The notes beneath the pieces are model-generated. The model had not been told where the DNA came from. It did not search any database and worked only from the letters and a program-made list of their open reading frames with translations. Position numbers and translations under genes: made by a program. This document shows, piece by piece, positions 48,090 to 59,103 of a stretch of DNA of 64,000 nt (position 1 is the first letter of the stretch; each line of letters starts with the position of its first letter). This DNA is from Isoetes taiwanensis (Eukaryota; Streptophyta; Lycopodiopsida; Isoetales; Isoetaceae). Location: the NCBI GenBank assembly GCA_021234155.1, contig JAJEKV010000010.1, forward strand, positions 18,079,418-18,143,417, given 5' to 3'.

Positions 48090-49638
48090 TGTGACGTCCC
48101 CTACTCGTATACGGTGCACTCACCGTATACAAACAGGAGTTCTTCCCCCACACCAGCTCCATGCTGATACAGGGCCCTCCACATATCACTGTACCCGTAA
48201 CGAGTCCCAGTGGGGAGAGTGAAGGTGTCATTCTACCCCGTCTCCCTCAGGGCCTACCTAGCTGCGGAAGCGTAAACATACATGTCAGTAGCACATATAT
48301 CAACATCCTGCGACCATCTCGAAGGATGGTCCTCCTCATATCTGCATGGACAAAGATCAGCACATCACATAGGGGATCCTACCCAAGGCTCAGACTCAAG
48401 GGTGACTGACGGCTTGGGTCTCCAGAGTTCAGTGCAGACAGAATTCATGGCAATGGAATTGGCTGGCATAAGAACATGGCATAGGGTTGTCCACTCCATC
48501 CGCCCCCCCAGTGCACTTTGCGAGTAGGCTGAAAAGTGTTGGGACCCGATCAGCCCAGCGGATGCATAGCCAAAGGGGCTATTCACGGGTCTCATCCTCC
48601 CAGTTCCGATGGGGCGGTAGGGATCACTCCCTCCGAGAGATCTACATGCCGACTCAAGGTGACTAGAGGGCCCTTTGCCGTGATTGGACTGAACCCACCG
48701 GAAAGTGTACACCACTTCACGGTGTCGAGCCCATGCCTTACCCGCACTCGGTGGTAAGCCATTAGACCTAGTCACAATGATCCCCGGTAGGCTTTACACA
48801 CCGGGGGGATGGATTAGAGTCGAACATGAACCTCCTTCTTAGCCCGTCGGCCCTCCACCCACAACCAGGTGTGGCTCTTGTACACACAGCGAATCTACAA
48901 GTGTGCTAGAGAGGCTACTCTAGGAGCATCAACTACAAGCTTTAGGGCCTCTACCCCCTTCCCAATACAAGGAGTTCACGCAGAGATACATCATCCAAAT
49001 ACATCACGAGAAGAACTAGAGAACTAGATCTAATCATAGAGTTAGGTTCTTTAGTTAGTGTCCCAGATCTAAGATCTAGATAGCTACTATGGGCAATTTA
49101 ATAGTCTAAACCCACTGATTCTATGACTAGAAGACGGTTTAAGCTATTAAATTGACCAAATACCCTGATCCTTGAGTGGCTCCTCCCGACTGAGTTCAAC
49201 CATCCCGCCGAGCTGATCAATTGGGGAACCGATGGCGCAATTAAGCTGGGGCGTGGGAGGCGGTTTTGGCTCCTGGGGCAGCCAAAACTGAGCTCTAAAA
49301 CCCTAAGGACGAAAAACTAGCAAGCTAGGGTTTTCCTACCCTAAATAGACATGGGGTTTAGGCTAGGGTTTCCAATTGCCCAATTTGGCATGTGGGATAA
49401 TTGGAAAGGCCCCACTTGCCTTTAATGGCTAGGTGGCAAAATATGCCAACATGGAAAGGTGTGCCCTCATTAATGTGCACATGTGCACATTAATAATATA
49501 TGAACACTCCTAGCAAGTTGCCCCTAGGCTACTTACCTGGCTATCCGTTGGCGTACACGCCGGTCGGAGTGGTGTGTACGCGTGGCCAGGCGATGCGATA
49601 CGCCCCGGGGCCGTATAATCGTGGCTTTGAACGTCACA
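48090..49638 (-). mobile_element. 3' LTR of the pol-bearing element (1549 bp, minus)
   Basis: Reads TGTGACGTCCCC on the plus strand at its low end and ACGTCACA at 49631-49638. On the minus strand it is the same LTR family as 30062-31670. The internal side has the polypurine tract TTCAAGGTGGGAGAA (minus), which marks it as the 3' LTR of the element to its right. Confidence 0.95.
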
Positions 49639-50529
49639 TTCTCCCACCTTGAAATGATCTTTGTCCGGCAAAGATCGTGGGGTCTCCCCACCTTGGGATC
49701 TTCCTAACCTGCAACCTGCAATCAACGTGATGCCTACAATATAATCTTTATACATTTATCACGATTACCCTAAGGTAATTACTTTTAGAACATTATTACG
49801 TCATTATATTATGGAATACTTATCAATTCATAACACCATTAACAAGTTATTCACTATCTTAAGTTAGACAAAATTTCAACATTTCATATCTATAATTATT
49901 GTCCGAGGTACTCTTCATTCCTTGCAACACATTCCAACAAAACTTGTGTTGCAAGTCTTCGTAGCTCGACCTCCTTGCCCTCCGGAGCGCTCTACTGGCC
50001 TGCAGGTCGACACTACGTTAGTACCGTTTTAATTATTTAATAAATTTTGGTTATATGGTGACCAACCCACCTATCTACATGAATGCATGGCTAATCTCCC
50101 GGCGTAGGAAGAGGATGAATCTTCCATAATGGCCGTGGAGACAGCGCCTATATGCCTATATGCCGCTCATGCCTACACCTCTAGTTGCCCAACAGGAGGA
50201 TATCCTTCTCGGCGTGGCGGAAGGATGGATTCCTCCTATCAAAGCATATATGGGGCTAAAGGTGCTTTCCCCTATCAATGCATTCCTTAATGACCTCCTT
50301 TCTCTCGAGGTCGCCTACTTCGTGGAACAGTAGACTTTCTAATCTACCTTCCACTCGCCTAATCGAACGCCGGTCATGCCTACATTGACATTACACCACG
50401 CCCTAGAGATCACCGTAGTGGTCTCATCATCGGTAACAACGCATGCGACCCATACCAAGCATAGGTTGCATCGTGTATTAATCTATACAAGAATTAACCT
50501 ACACAAATCGACATGCACTGAGCCGATTT

Positions 50530-50920
50530 CTTGAGATGACCTTGCCGTCCCATTGCTCCATAAACCGTGGGTACCGCTTTACTAAATCCTTCTTAAGTAC
50601 CCGTCGCGTCTTCCAGCGGCAAGTGTTTCCACTTGACCAAGTATTGGAGGAATTCCGACCTCCTTGTCTTCTTGAAAGCTTTATCAAGAATCATCTCTGA
50701 ACTATTTCCAGTTTGCTCCTCCGCATTTCCAACAACGTTGAGTGTCCAAGACTTCGCGGATTTGGAGTATGCTTCTTCAACAAACTCACGGAAGACCCTA
50801 TGAATCTTTAGGTGTGTCTTTGGCAAATCCAACTTGTAGGATTGATTACCTACTCTCTTGATTATTCGAAGGGTCCCGCCCACCTTGGAGCAAGCTTCTT
50901 GCAATTACCAATCTAAGCTA
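50530..50920 (-). pseudogene. Integrase C-terminus and chromodomain
   Basis: The frame starting at 50904 (minus) gives LDLPKTHLKIHRVFREFVEE, the usual end of chromovirus integrases, and then EMILDKAF and QYLVKWKHLPLEDAT, the chromodomain core with YLVKWK. In a neighbouring frame the end reads RYPRFMEQWDG. Chromodomains of this type direct integration to heterochromatin by binding methylated H3 tails; that role is family knowledge. A frame change separates WKHLPLEDAT from the last part. Confidence 0.85.
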
Positions 50921-51086
50921 AGCACCTTGACCTTTATCTTGAGCCATACATCATCTCCAACTTTGAACTCTCATTTGATTCGATGCTTGTCGGCGATGCT
51001 CTTCGGCGACTTCTTCTTGCTAGCGAGATAACCTCGAACTTCTTCCACGAGCTCTTTGATATCGGCCAACATCTGCTGCGAAACTT

Positions 51087-51612
51087 CTACTTTTGACACG
51101 GGGGTTGTGCCAAGTGTCCGGAGTTAAACAATCGATAGCCATAATTGATCATAAATGGCGACATTTGGGACGATTCCTGCTTGGTGCTATTGTATGCAAA
51201 CTCCACCAAGTGAATAAATTCTTCCCACATACTTTGCTTATTCCAGACATAGTTTCTTAGCATGTCTTCTAAGATCCTGTTGGTCCGCTCCGTCTGGCCA
51301 TCCGTCTGAGGATGATACGCCGTGCTCATGGATAGCTTGGTCTGAATCGTCGCGAAGAGGTCTTGCCAAAAGGCGCTCATGAACTTCGGATCCTGCCGAG
51401 ATAATCTCCCTTGGCATGCCATGAAGCCTGAAGATCTCTTTGGTGAAGAGCTTTGCTGTATCCATAGCTGTATCTGTGGTCATGCAAGGCACAAAATGTG
51501 CCATCTTTGACAACTTGTCGACTACTACCATCAAGGCATCCTTGCCTCTTGCTGTTCTTGGGAGTCCTGTGATGAAGTCCATGCTGATTACCTCCCACTT
51601 AGCGTTTGGCAC
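51087..51612 (-). pseudogene. Integrase catalytic core, frameshifted
   Basis: Minus-strand frames 51612-51238 and 51422-51087 together hold WEVISMDFITGLPRTARGKD (first catalytic Asp), DALMVVVDKLSKMAHFVP, a damaged second-Asp region (DPKFMSAFWQDLFA) and STAYHPQTDGQTERTNR (catalytic Glu in QTER). The frame switches near 51400, between REII and DPKF. Plant Ty3/gypsy integrase, typical spacing. Confidence 0.9.
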
Positions 51613-51706
51613 CGCTAATGGCTCTAATGCCCCTGGAATTGAAGGCTGCTCCGCCGTCTGGCATAGCCCGACATTCCTTGATGTAGCGAGCTATTTGCTT
51701 CTTCAT

Positions 51707-52339
51707 TCACGGCCAATAATAGGCTGCCCGGCAGACTTTGAAATATGTTTTCATGAATCCCGCATGGCCAGCTATTGGGCTGTTGTGCGTGTCATGGAGG
51801 ATCAACTTCCTTACACCTGATGATTCGGGTACGCACAACTTGTTCTTATGGTATAACAGGTTGCCTTCCTTCTTATAATGCTTGAAGGCCTCCCGCTCTT
51901 TATCTGTTCTAGCCTCCTTAGAGAGGCTTGTCCATGGTTCCCTGAAATCCACATCCATTGGCAAGGACTCTTCAATCTTCTTACCAAAGTCGCTGGAGAG
52001 CGTCGAAATTGCATTGCAATGCACCCTAGTTGTCAGGGGATGCCTTGAAAGCGCATCTGCTACCACATTGAGTTTCCCCGGCTTGTAGACTATATCAAAG
52101 TCGTATTCTTCGAGGAACTCCATCCATCTCCGCTGCCTCAGATTGAGGTGTGGTTGCGTGAATACATATTGGAGGCTCTGATGGTCGGTATCCAATTGGA
52201 ACTTCCTTCCCAAGAGGTAGTGCCTCCATATTCTTAGCATACGACAGCGCAAGCAATTCACGATCGTGCGTTGGGTAGCGGCGTCTCGGCGTCGTTCATC
52301 TTCCCCGGAATCATACGCTACCACACGCTCTTCTTGCAT
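51707..52339 (-). pseudogene. RNase H domain and integrase zinc finger
   Basis: A 210-codon minus frame contains MWRHYLLGRKFQLDTDHQSL-like sequence (here RIWRHYLLGRKFQLDTDHQS), QRRWMEFLEEYDFDIVYKPG and NVVADALSRHP, the C-terminal half of Ty3/gypsy RNase H. It ends with HDTHNSPIAGHAGFMKTY and a following Cys, the HHCC finger at the integrase N-terminus. The N-terminal part is in another frame. Confidence 0.9.
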
Positions 52340-52659
52340 AAACCCTTTTGTAGCTATCTTACTTTCGCATCTGTTGCTACAAGCTTATCTTTCTCACGGG
52401 TCGGCAAGGTCAAGGCGAGGGGCTGTCGTCGAGCTTCTTTCAACAATTCAAACCCTTTTTGGGCTTTCTTGTGCCAATGCTCTACCCAATCTTTCACCTT
52501 CTACCCCTCGTTAAGTGCATTAGCGGGGCTGCTATCTTAACAAAGTTCTTCCGCGAACTTCACCTTAGTACCACTGGGCCAGAAAACTTACCCTCGTGCA
52601 CATTCTTGGCCCCCTTTGAATCAACTTTGCCTCAATCACTGGCGGGGTCCGTCGAGATG

Positions 52660-53254
52660 CCTTATGCGCGAGATCACGTGACCAAGGTATTCCACCTTCT
52701 GCATTGCGGTGGCGCCCGGCGACTTGGCGTTACTGGCGGTGCCTCTTCAACTTCTCTAGCACCCTTCTCAAGTGTTGCCGTGCTCTTCAAGGGATCTGCT
52801 ATACACCAAAATGTCATCAAAAAAACAATCACAAAGGTGTCCGGGAACTCCACGAAGATATCGTTCATGAGCCTCATGAACGTTGCGAGGGGCATTTGAT
52901 AAGCGAAAAGGCATCACCGTGAACTCATAATGCCCATACCAAGGCGTCTGAAAGGCGGTCTTGTGGATATCCTCTTCCTTTATCCGTGTCGATGATAACG
53001 ACCTTTAAGTCGATTTTTGGAAGATCTTTGCTCCTTGAAGCTGATCCATCAAGTCGTCCGATCTTGGAAGCATACTTGTTCTTAATGGTGTGCTTATTCA
53101 ACTGTCTATAGTCTATGCACATCCTCAAAGATCCATCCTTCTTCTTGACAAAAAGAATGGGCGCTCCAAACGGCGAGACACTAGGTCTAATGAAACCTAG
53201 GTCGAGCAGCTCCTCTAGCTTCTTCTTGACTCCGGCAACTCCTGGCGTTGTCAT
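52660..53254 (-). pseudogene. Reverse transcriptase, frameshifted
   Basis: 53254 downward reads [36 protein letters not shown] and [15 protein letters not shown], the N-terminal fingers. The palm motif FDDILVYSRSLEEH is readable near 52820-52780, but in a frame broken by a run of seven T (minus) just before the two Asp codons (52813-52818). Additional frame changes at about 53060 and 52930. Family: Ty3/gypsy. Confidence 0.9.
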
Positions 53255-53255
53255 T

Positions 53256-53860
53256 CTATATGGAGCCTTGCTTGTTGGCTTTGTTCCCCGGTTCGAGTGC
53301 TATCTCGCACTCGACTCCTCTATAAGGAGGGAGCTGCTTGATCTCATCTGGAAAGAGATCGTGGAACTCCGTGATCAACTTAGCTATTTGCCTCGGCAAC
53401 TTGCTGAGCATCTTGTCTTCTTTGCTTCCTTCCGATTCCGGCTCACTAATCTCAAGCTTGAAAATGTATGCCACTTGCTCACTCTTGAAGCACTTGAACA
53501 AATGTTTAGAAGACATACACTGCATGATGGGAACAACTTCTTTACCTGTTATCTCAATGATCTTGCCGTCGGGTGCTGGGAAGGTCACCTTCCGCTTTCC
53601 ACAATCAATAATGGCCCCTGCTGGTCCAAGGTACTCCATACCTATTATCAAGTCATATTTGCCGATGCCCATTACCTCTGCCCCCATCTGGATCTTAATC
53701 CCCGGCAAGTCGATGTCAAAGTTGATTCTTTTTTACTGCCGTCGCCTTCTTTGCTCCACTTGCTAAGACAACGGGCCTTGGCTTTGACTTTAATGGTTTC
53801 AACTTCAACATTTGAACCATTCCGGGAGATGCAAAGTTATGGCTACTTCCCGAATCTATC
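53256..53860 (-). pseudogene. Aspartic protease and RT linker
   Basis: The active-site motif DSGSSHNF is encoded at about 53856-53833 (minus), followed in another frame by KYDLIIGMEYLGPAGAIIDC, the C-terminal flap region of retroviral-type pepsin-like proteases. The frame continues to FHDLFPDEIKQLPPYRG, the conserved entry into RT. One frame change separates DSGS from IIGMEYL. Confidence 0.85.
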
Positions 53861-53959
53861 AGGGACTATAAATGACTTGGCCTTGGCCTTTCCCCTTTAA
53901 TGGAAATTACTTTATCTTGGCTCTCTTGCTTGCTCTGTATCTATTAAGCGGCAAAGATA

Positions 53960-54080
53960 TGACACTCACCACAGATGTAGTCGCGGGCCTCCTCGCCGTC
54001 GTCGTCGACCAGTGTCCCAATCTCCCAACTTCTGCTAGCGCCGCACTCATGACATATGGGCGATTCGGTTTGTCCTATGG
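53960..54080 (-). pseudogene. Cys/His segment at the gag-pol junction
   Basis: Minus strand encodes PICHECG and, about 25 residues on, YICGECHIF, two CxxC pairs between gag and protease. It could correspond to a nucleic-acid-binding zinc finger, though not a standard CCHC knuckle. Confidence 0.45.
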
Positions 54081-54319
54081 CCTGGCTGGAAACACACGGA
54101 AGCAAAGCTGCTTTTCTATGCACTCTGTCTCTTTTCCTTGGGCATGGCTGCCAGAAAGGATCGCCTTTGCTTTGGAGTAGTTTGACCCTTCCTGTTTGTC
54201 TTTGAAGGACACCTGCTTCTTCTCCTGCTGCTTCCCTTGATTGCCACTATATGGGGCTCTAGCTGGTCCTGGGCTAGCCGTCCTCGGGCCTAAAAGCGCC
54301 TGCTTTGCCTTGCCTTTAT

Positions 54320-55310
54320 CTTAGTAATCTTGTTGCCTCCGCCCGCTATTACGAGGTCCCGTCCCTTGCAAGCTTATTGCCTTGGACTCCGCTTCTGATA
54401 CTGTTCTAGGGTTTATTGCCCTTACAAGCTTGCGGATCTCCTCATTCAGACCTTCAATGTAGCTTTCCACTGCATGCTTCTCACCTAACTTTGCTTTTAT
54501 CTGACCTTTAGCCTCATAAATTCCTCCGGTGTATTTAAATCTTGACTTGTTGCCTTGCCGCAACTTTTAGAACCGGCTTTGCATCATACTGGACTTGTGC
54601 TCTCTTGGAACGTAATGGCGCTTGAAGGCTTTAGCAAACTTCTTGAACCTGCAAGCATCCCTGCTTAAGCCATGAGCCTTGGCATAGCCCTTCCACCAAA
54701 TGCGTCTTTGCTCCCTTGGGTTCGGCATTTGCCACCCTGCCTTTATCCTTATCCTTCATACCATAGGCATTGCCGTATTCGCTCATCTCGTCAAGCCAAG
54801 CCTCTGCCTCCATGCCTGACCTGTTCTCGCCTGAGAATTGCTCGAGCTTCCTGGCCTTCCAAACATTTCCCAATGCAGAGTCTACTTTCTTCTAGTAGTC
54901 GAGGGTTCTTGTGTCCCTTTGTCGTCCGTCCGGGTGGTTCCTCTGCCTTTCGTCTGCTCGGACTTGGTTCTGCTCTTCTTCTTCCTCAGAATCGGAGTCT
55001 GAATCTGAGCTTGAGTCGGAGGAGTCCGAGCTGGGGGACCTTCCTCTCTTGCTCCTCTTCTTGTCTCTACCTGTTCTCCGAGCTGATGCTTGCGGCAGTT
55101 GAGTGTTACCCACCGAACCCCGCTCCTGGCCAGTGCGGCTAGCAAGGCCTTTATCTGTTCGAGGTCCGTCCTCATTTGGCGATATTTCTTCTTCCCGGGG
55201 TCATTTGTCCAAATTCTTCAAGCAGGTTCCTTGCGGGCGTGGCCTGGGCGGGGCTCTGTTCCCCAGTAAGTTCCGGTTAGCTTGTCGCTCCTGGCGCTTA
55301 GGCCTCTAGG
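54320..55310 (-). pseudogene. gag, frame-broken
   Basis: Minus frames 55175-54882, 54873-54631 and 54563-54321 give, in order, a charged N-terminus (DLEQIKALLAALARSG, a Ser/Asp/Lys/Glu-rich linker), the capsid-like piece KLEQFSGENRSGMEAEAWLD with EMSEYGNAYGMKDKDK, and YIEGLNEEIRKLVRAINPRT followed by EAESKAISL. These are the usual blocks of the retrotransposon gag (UBN2/Retrotrans_gag) domain. At least two frame changes. Confidence 0.8.
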
Positions 55311-55559
55311 CGCATACACAAGTGATTCATATCTACATGGTTAGTTTTCCTTGCTTTCTTGCATTATTTATGTTTGTTGGCATGGTTGAGGGGACACAAA
55401 ATATATCAACAAAACATTTATAGTGCAAGAGAATGTTATATTTATATTTTATATTACACTAATACAAGAACTTGCAACTACTGCTAATCATTTCTGTTGA
55501 TGCCGGTAAGATGGATTATCCTCCAGGAACTTTTTCACTTGGGCTGTTCCCACTGAATG

Positions 55560-57027
55560 GCCCAAGTTCCTAAGGACATTGGCTGGAGATCCACCTTGTA
55601 ATGCCCTTGCCAAATCTTCTATTCTGCGGTGGGAGGTATAAGGCTGCCATCAGCGGCCTTGCTTGCTGCCGCTTTGTAGGTATGGCGAAGTCGAAGACGT
55701 CGAGTGCTACCGCTCTTTTCACCAGGATTGCATACTCGGTGTTAAGGGGTAGCCGTGCATGCCGGCCGAATCCTGAGAGTGCAATCAGCAGCGATACTCC
55801 TTCCTCGCCTCTGGGGGTGAATTTGCGGTGGATAACCGCTATTCTTCCATCCATCAGCAATGGCAGGTAATAGCGTAGTGACCTGTCGTTACGAGACGGG
55901 TCCTCGGCCACTCGGTATCCAGCTCTGTGTCTGCTTCCGAAATCATCAACCTCCACCGTGGTGAGCTCCCTGTAGTCTCTGACTGTTGCTGAAGCCCTCC
56001 TGAGGTCGAATTCGCCTGTCCTATCCCGGGGAGGTGCTGCGGACGAGCTTGCCGTTAGGATGTTTGAGGTCGCATAGCGGATCCCCATCTCGCATTCGGA
56101 GAGCAAGGAACTCTTCCTCCGTCGGTAGCTTGTTCTCGGCCTTGTTCCGCCTCCATAATCTGCTTGATGTTGTGTAGGCTTGGATGCCGGAGGTAAACTC
56201 TCCCGTAAGTGTCGGCTTCCCTTACTTGGAGGGGAAGTCGACTCTCCTGACGATGAAGTCGTCCAAGTCCGTTCTTCGGAGTTGGTGCAGCAACTCTTCA
56301 GGTCGGTACTCCCTTTCCCTGCACTCCGGGAGGTTTTGAATGTCGCTTAGGAGCAGAAACTCCTCACCTTCGACGATAATGGGAGCTAGGCTTGTGATGC
56401 CTAACCCGAGGGGTGGCGCGACTCTGAGAGTCTGCCGGCTTCTTTCGAAGTCTTGCCACTCCTGCTCTGCTTGTCGCCGCTCCTCTGCTGGGTCGAGCTC
56501 GACATCGTCTTCCTCCTCCTCAGATTCCTGTTCATCCGAGTCTTCTTCCTTCCCTTCCTGCTCCTGTTCATACTGTGTGAGGAGCCGTTGTTCTGCTGCT
56601 ACGGCTAATGGGTCCACGTCCATGGGGGGAATGGAGGTTTCCCCCACGGTGTTCTCGGCACGGTGGGTGAGAAAGATTGCCGAGGCGATGTTGAAAGAGA
56701 AGTACTTGGTCCCCGTTGACGCTTAGGACCATTGGCTCAAAAAGCGGTATGCTTTGTTTGTGAGGTATTTGGCGATGTTCGGGACATCGTCTAATGCTGC
56801 CTGCAGGGACTGTCTAGGAACAAAATATCCTACACAAGGGGGGAGTTGCACTAGCGCTGGTTCTACCCTAGCTTGGAACTCAGTCAAGACTCTACTATAA
56901 GCTGGGGTCGCGTGCAAGGTTGCTTGGACGTCTACCTCCTTCCTGAAGATTTGGAAGATTTGGTCGACGTCGGCCTCCCCGCATGATGAGAGGCCGGCGC
57001 TGTACCATCTCCGAAATCGGTTGCCAT
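55560..57027 (-). pseudogene. Accessory ORF 2 upstream of gag, function unknown
   Basis: From the ATG at 57027 (minus) a broken frame encodes FRRWYSAGLSSCGEADVDQI and YSRVLTEFQARVEPALVQLP, then at 56647-56222 an acidic tract (SDEQESEEEEDDVELDP) and LHQLRRTDLDDFIVRRVDFP, then at 56106-55570 RYYLPLLMDGRIAVIHRKFT and VSLLIALSGFGRHARLPLN. Together about 480 residues. I do not recognise the family; it is not gag, pol or envelope-like (no membrane segments). TATAAATAG lies 115 nt upstream. About 250 bp of AT-rich DNA separate it from gag. At least two frame changes. Confidence 0.55.
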
Positions 57028-57140
57028 TGATTAATTGCGTAAGAGGGTAACAAATGGTTGCAAGAGCGCCTCAGGGAGTTGGGAAATCGGCTAGAAGGGC
57101 AGGAGCAGATTTGTAGGGTGCTATCTGAGAAGTGACGGGT

Positions 57141-57149
57141 CTATTTATA
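57141..57149 (-). promoter_or_regulatory. TATA box before accessory ORF 2
   Basis: TATAAATAG on the minus strand, 115 nt before the ATG at 57027 and just after a hairpin pair (57341-57599). It matches the TATA box before the H3-tail ORF exactly. Confidence 0.6.
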
Positions 57150-57340
57150 GAAAAGGGGGAAACCCTAATTTTTTTTGATGACTTGAAAATTTCCTAGGAT
57201 TGGGTAATTCTAACTTATCTGAGGTCAAAATAGGAGTTTGAGGACTATAGGAGATGCTTGAGCAAGGCTAGGTTACCTAAAAGATGCTATCAAGAGGGTT
57301 GAAGGTGACTTTGACAAGTCCCGGTGAAGAATTGGTAGAG

Positions 57341-57406
57341 GTCTCACGACTTTAGCCTCGCTTCAAAACTAACTTTTTGTTTTTGCGACCAGGTGAAATG
57401 TGAGAC
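57341..57406. repeat. 67-bp hairpin repeat, copy 8
   Basis: GTCTCACGACTTTAGCCTCG to CGACCAGGTGAAATGTGAGAC; the outer arms remain and the GCGCC core is altered on both sides. The flanking sequence matches 22836-22990 of element copy 1 in reverse. Confidence 0.85.
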
Positions 57407-57535
57407 ATCGATCATTTCGATCAAAGATGTCCAACTTGGGTAAACTAATGGTGTAAGGGTGATGGGCTCATCAAATTAGGCGTAATCGACCCCTTATTTG
57501 GTCGATTTGGAGCTGTTTTGGTCAAGCTTGGGCGT

Positions 57536-57599
57536 CTCTCACGCTTAGCCTCGCTTCAATCCTAACTTTTGTTTTTTGACGACGGTAGAGCTGTGAGAC
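57536..57599. repeat. 67-bp hairpin repeat, copy 9
   Basis: TCTCACGCTTAGCCTCGCTTC to GACGGTAGAGCTGTGAGAC. Confidence 0.8.
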
Positions 57600-58013
57600 A
57601 TCATGTCTCTCGGCTCCCCAAATGTCCTATTTCACTGAAATAAAAGCTAGAACTTATTAATTTGCTCTAATTACCCAAGTTTATGTCATCAAGGTACACA
57701 AAATTGCTCTATATTACAAAATTTTTAATTATTTACAACAAAAAAGTTTCTAAGGCGTTCTCCCCCTTAATGCGGTCGCAAGACTCATGTCTTGTCGCAT
57801 TAAGGTTACCCCGCTTGGCGTGGATAGTGCAGGCTGTTGAATCTTCAAAATGTTGCACTATCTTTGCCTCGGCCGCCTCTTGCATTGCCGGCCAGCGCCT
57901 CGTCCATGACTCTAAAGTCTGTTACAGCAGCCTGCATCACTTCACTTGCCAACCGAAGGGGCCGCACGGGGATTAGGAGACCCGAAGCTCTTGTTGGAAG
58001 TGTCTAATCTCCC

Positions 58014-58232
58014 TTAACGCTCTTCTCTCCACCTCTTTCCTATCGACTTTCTTCCCGGGTGGCGGCTTGGGAACCTTGGGCTTGGTGGTGGCGGCCTTAA
58101 GGTTCTTTGCCGTTGGTGCAGCCCTCCCTCGATGAACCTAACCTGTTTTTCTTCATAATATTGGTTGTAGGCCTCCCATTTCTTCATGTAGGCCTCGTGC
58201 TCTCTCATCTTCCTCTCGTAGATCTTCACCAC
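58014..58232 (-). pseudogene. C-terminal part of accessory ORF 1 (charged)
   Basis: Minus frame with KIYERKMREHEAYMKKWEAY and NQYYEEKQVRFIEGG followed by a Pro/Arg-rich tail. Likely helical or coiled coil. It follows 58526 in the same direction and may be the end of the H3-tail ORF after a frame change; function unknown. Confidence 0.4.
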
Positions 58233-58525
58233 AGCCGGTGGCGTAGGCTTCCGGGCGGTGTGTTTCTTCTTTCTATCCCATGCCGGGTTTTTCGGGGCTT
58301 CTGCACTTGGTCTTCTTGGGGTTGCTCGGTCTTAGCGCTGCTGCTCGGGTACCTCACCGCTTTCGTCGCTGGTGCTTGGAAGAGCTTCCACCTCTGACAT
58401 TAGGGTCGAAGTCCTCCTCGGAAGAGTCGTCGGAGGGGTTTGGGGTTAAATCGTCGGGTTGCCCGCTCCTTGATGATGATGTTGGGGTTCGGCGTCTTCC
58501 TTGGCGGGCGGTCCCTTCGTTCTCC

Positions 58526-59003
58526 TTATGCCCGACCCACGAACTTCCCTTTTGCTTTCTTCTTCTCTTCTGCCTTTTGTTCCTCTTCCTTCCTTTTCCT
58601 CTTTTTGTCTTCCCTTCTCTTACTGGCTTTCGTACTTTTCGATGAACCTTCTAAGATTACGCTACCTCCGGCTGGCTCCGGACACATCACTTGCTCATCA
58701 CTTTCGAGGATCTCTGTGGGGTCGCGTCTGAGATAGTGCCTTGTTCTGCTGCGGATCTCCCGCTCTATTTCTTCATACACCTCCCTCGTCTCCTCGTCCA
58801 TGGAGTTCGGTGATGTGGCCTCGTCTGCCTTTCACTGGCGGGTTGAAGCCCTCAATCAGATCGGACGTGTCTTGCTCCCTCGTCCGGCGAGCGTCCCCCT
58901 CTGCGAGCCTCTCCGCGAAGCATCATCCGAATTATCTCTGCCTCGATGGCGGCCAGGGCTTCGCTTGGCGGCGCTTTCTTGCGGTCTGTTTGGTTCGGGC
59001 CAT
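58526..59003 (-). pseudogene. Accessory ORF 1: exact histone H3 tail at N-terminus
   Basis: ATG at 59003-59001 (minus) is followed by ARTKQTARK, nine residues identical to H3 A1-K9, then RRQAKPW; this frame stops at 58932. In the next frame a coding-like continuation reads SEALAAIEAEIIRMMLRGEA, and at 58801-58526 a frame reads MDEETREVYEEIEREIRSRT, LRRDPTEILESDE and a Lys/Arg/Glu-rich stretch. One broken ORF of about 160 residues or more is therefore likely. TATAAATAG lies about 100 nt before the ATG, and a hairpin repeat a further 105 nt out. With the initiator Met removed, the product would start exactly like H3, the form recognised by H3K4/K9 readers and writers. It corresponds in position to the 32346-32561 ORF. 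Role is inference: decoy, tether or substrate of chromatin factors. Confidence 0.65.
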
Positions 59004-59103
59004 GCTTTACGGATCGTCAATCGGATAAAAGCGCCGAGAGATCGCCTAAGTTGGGAAGAGCGGATTTCTAGGGCTTGGACGAAAAAATGAGGGGGTTCTA
59101 CAT

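Noticed and set aside
53115-53900. 261-codon plus-strand frame
   Set aside because: Complement of the protease/RT region, where DSGS, IIGMEYL and RT motifs are read on the minus strand.
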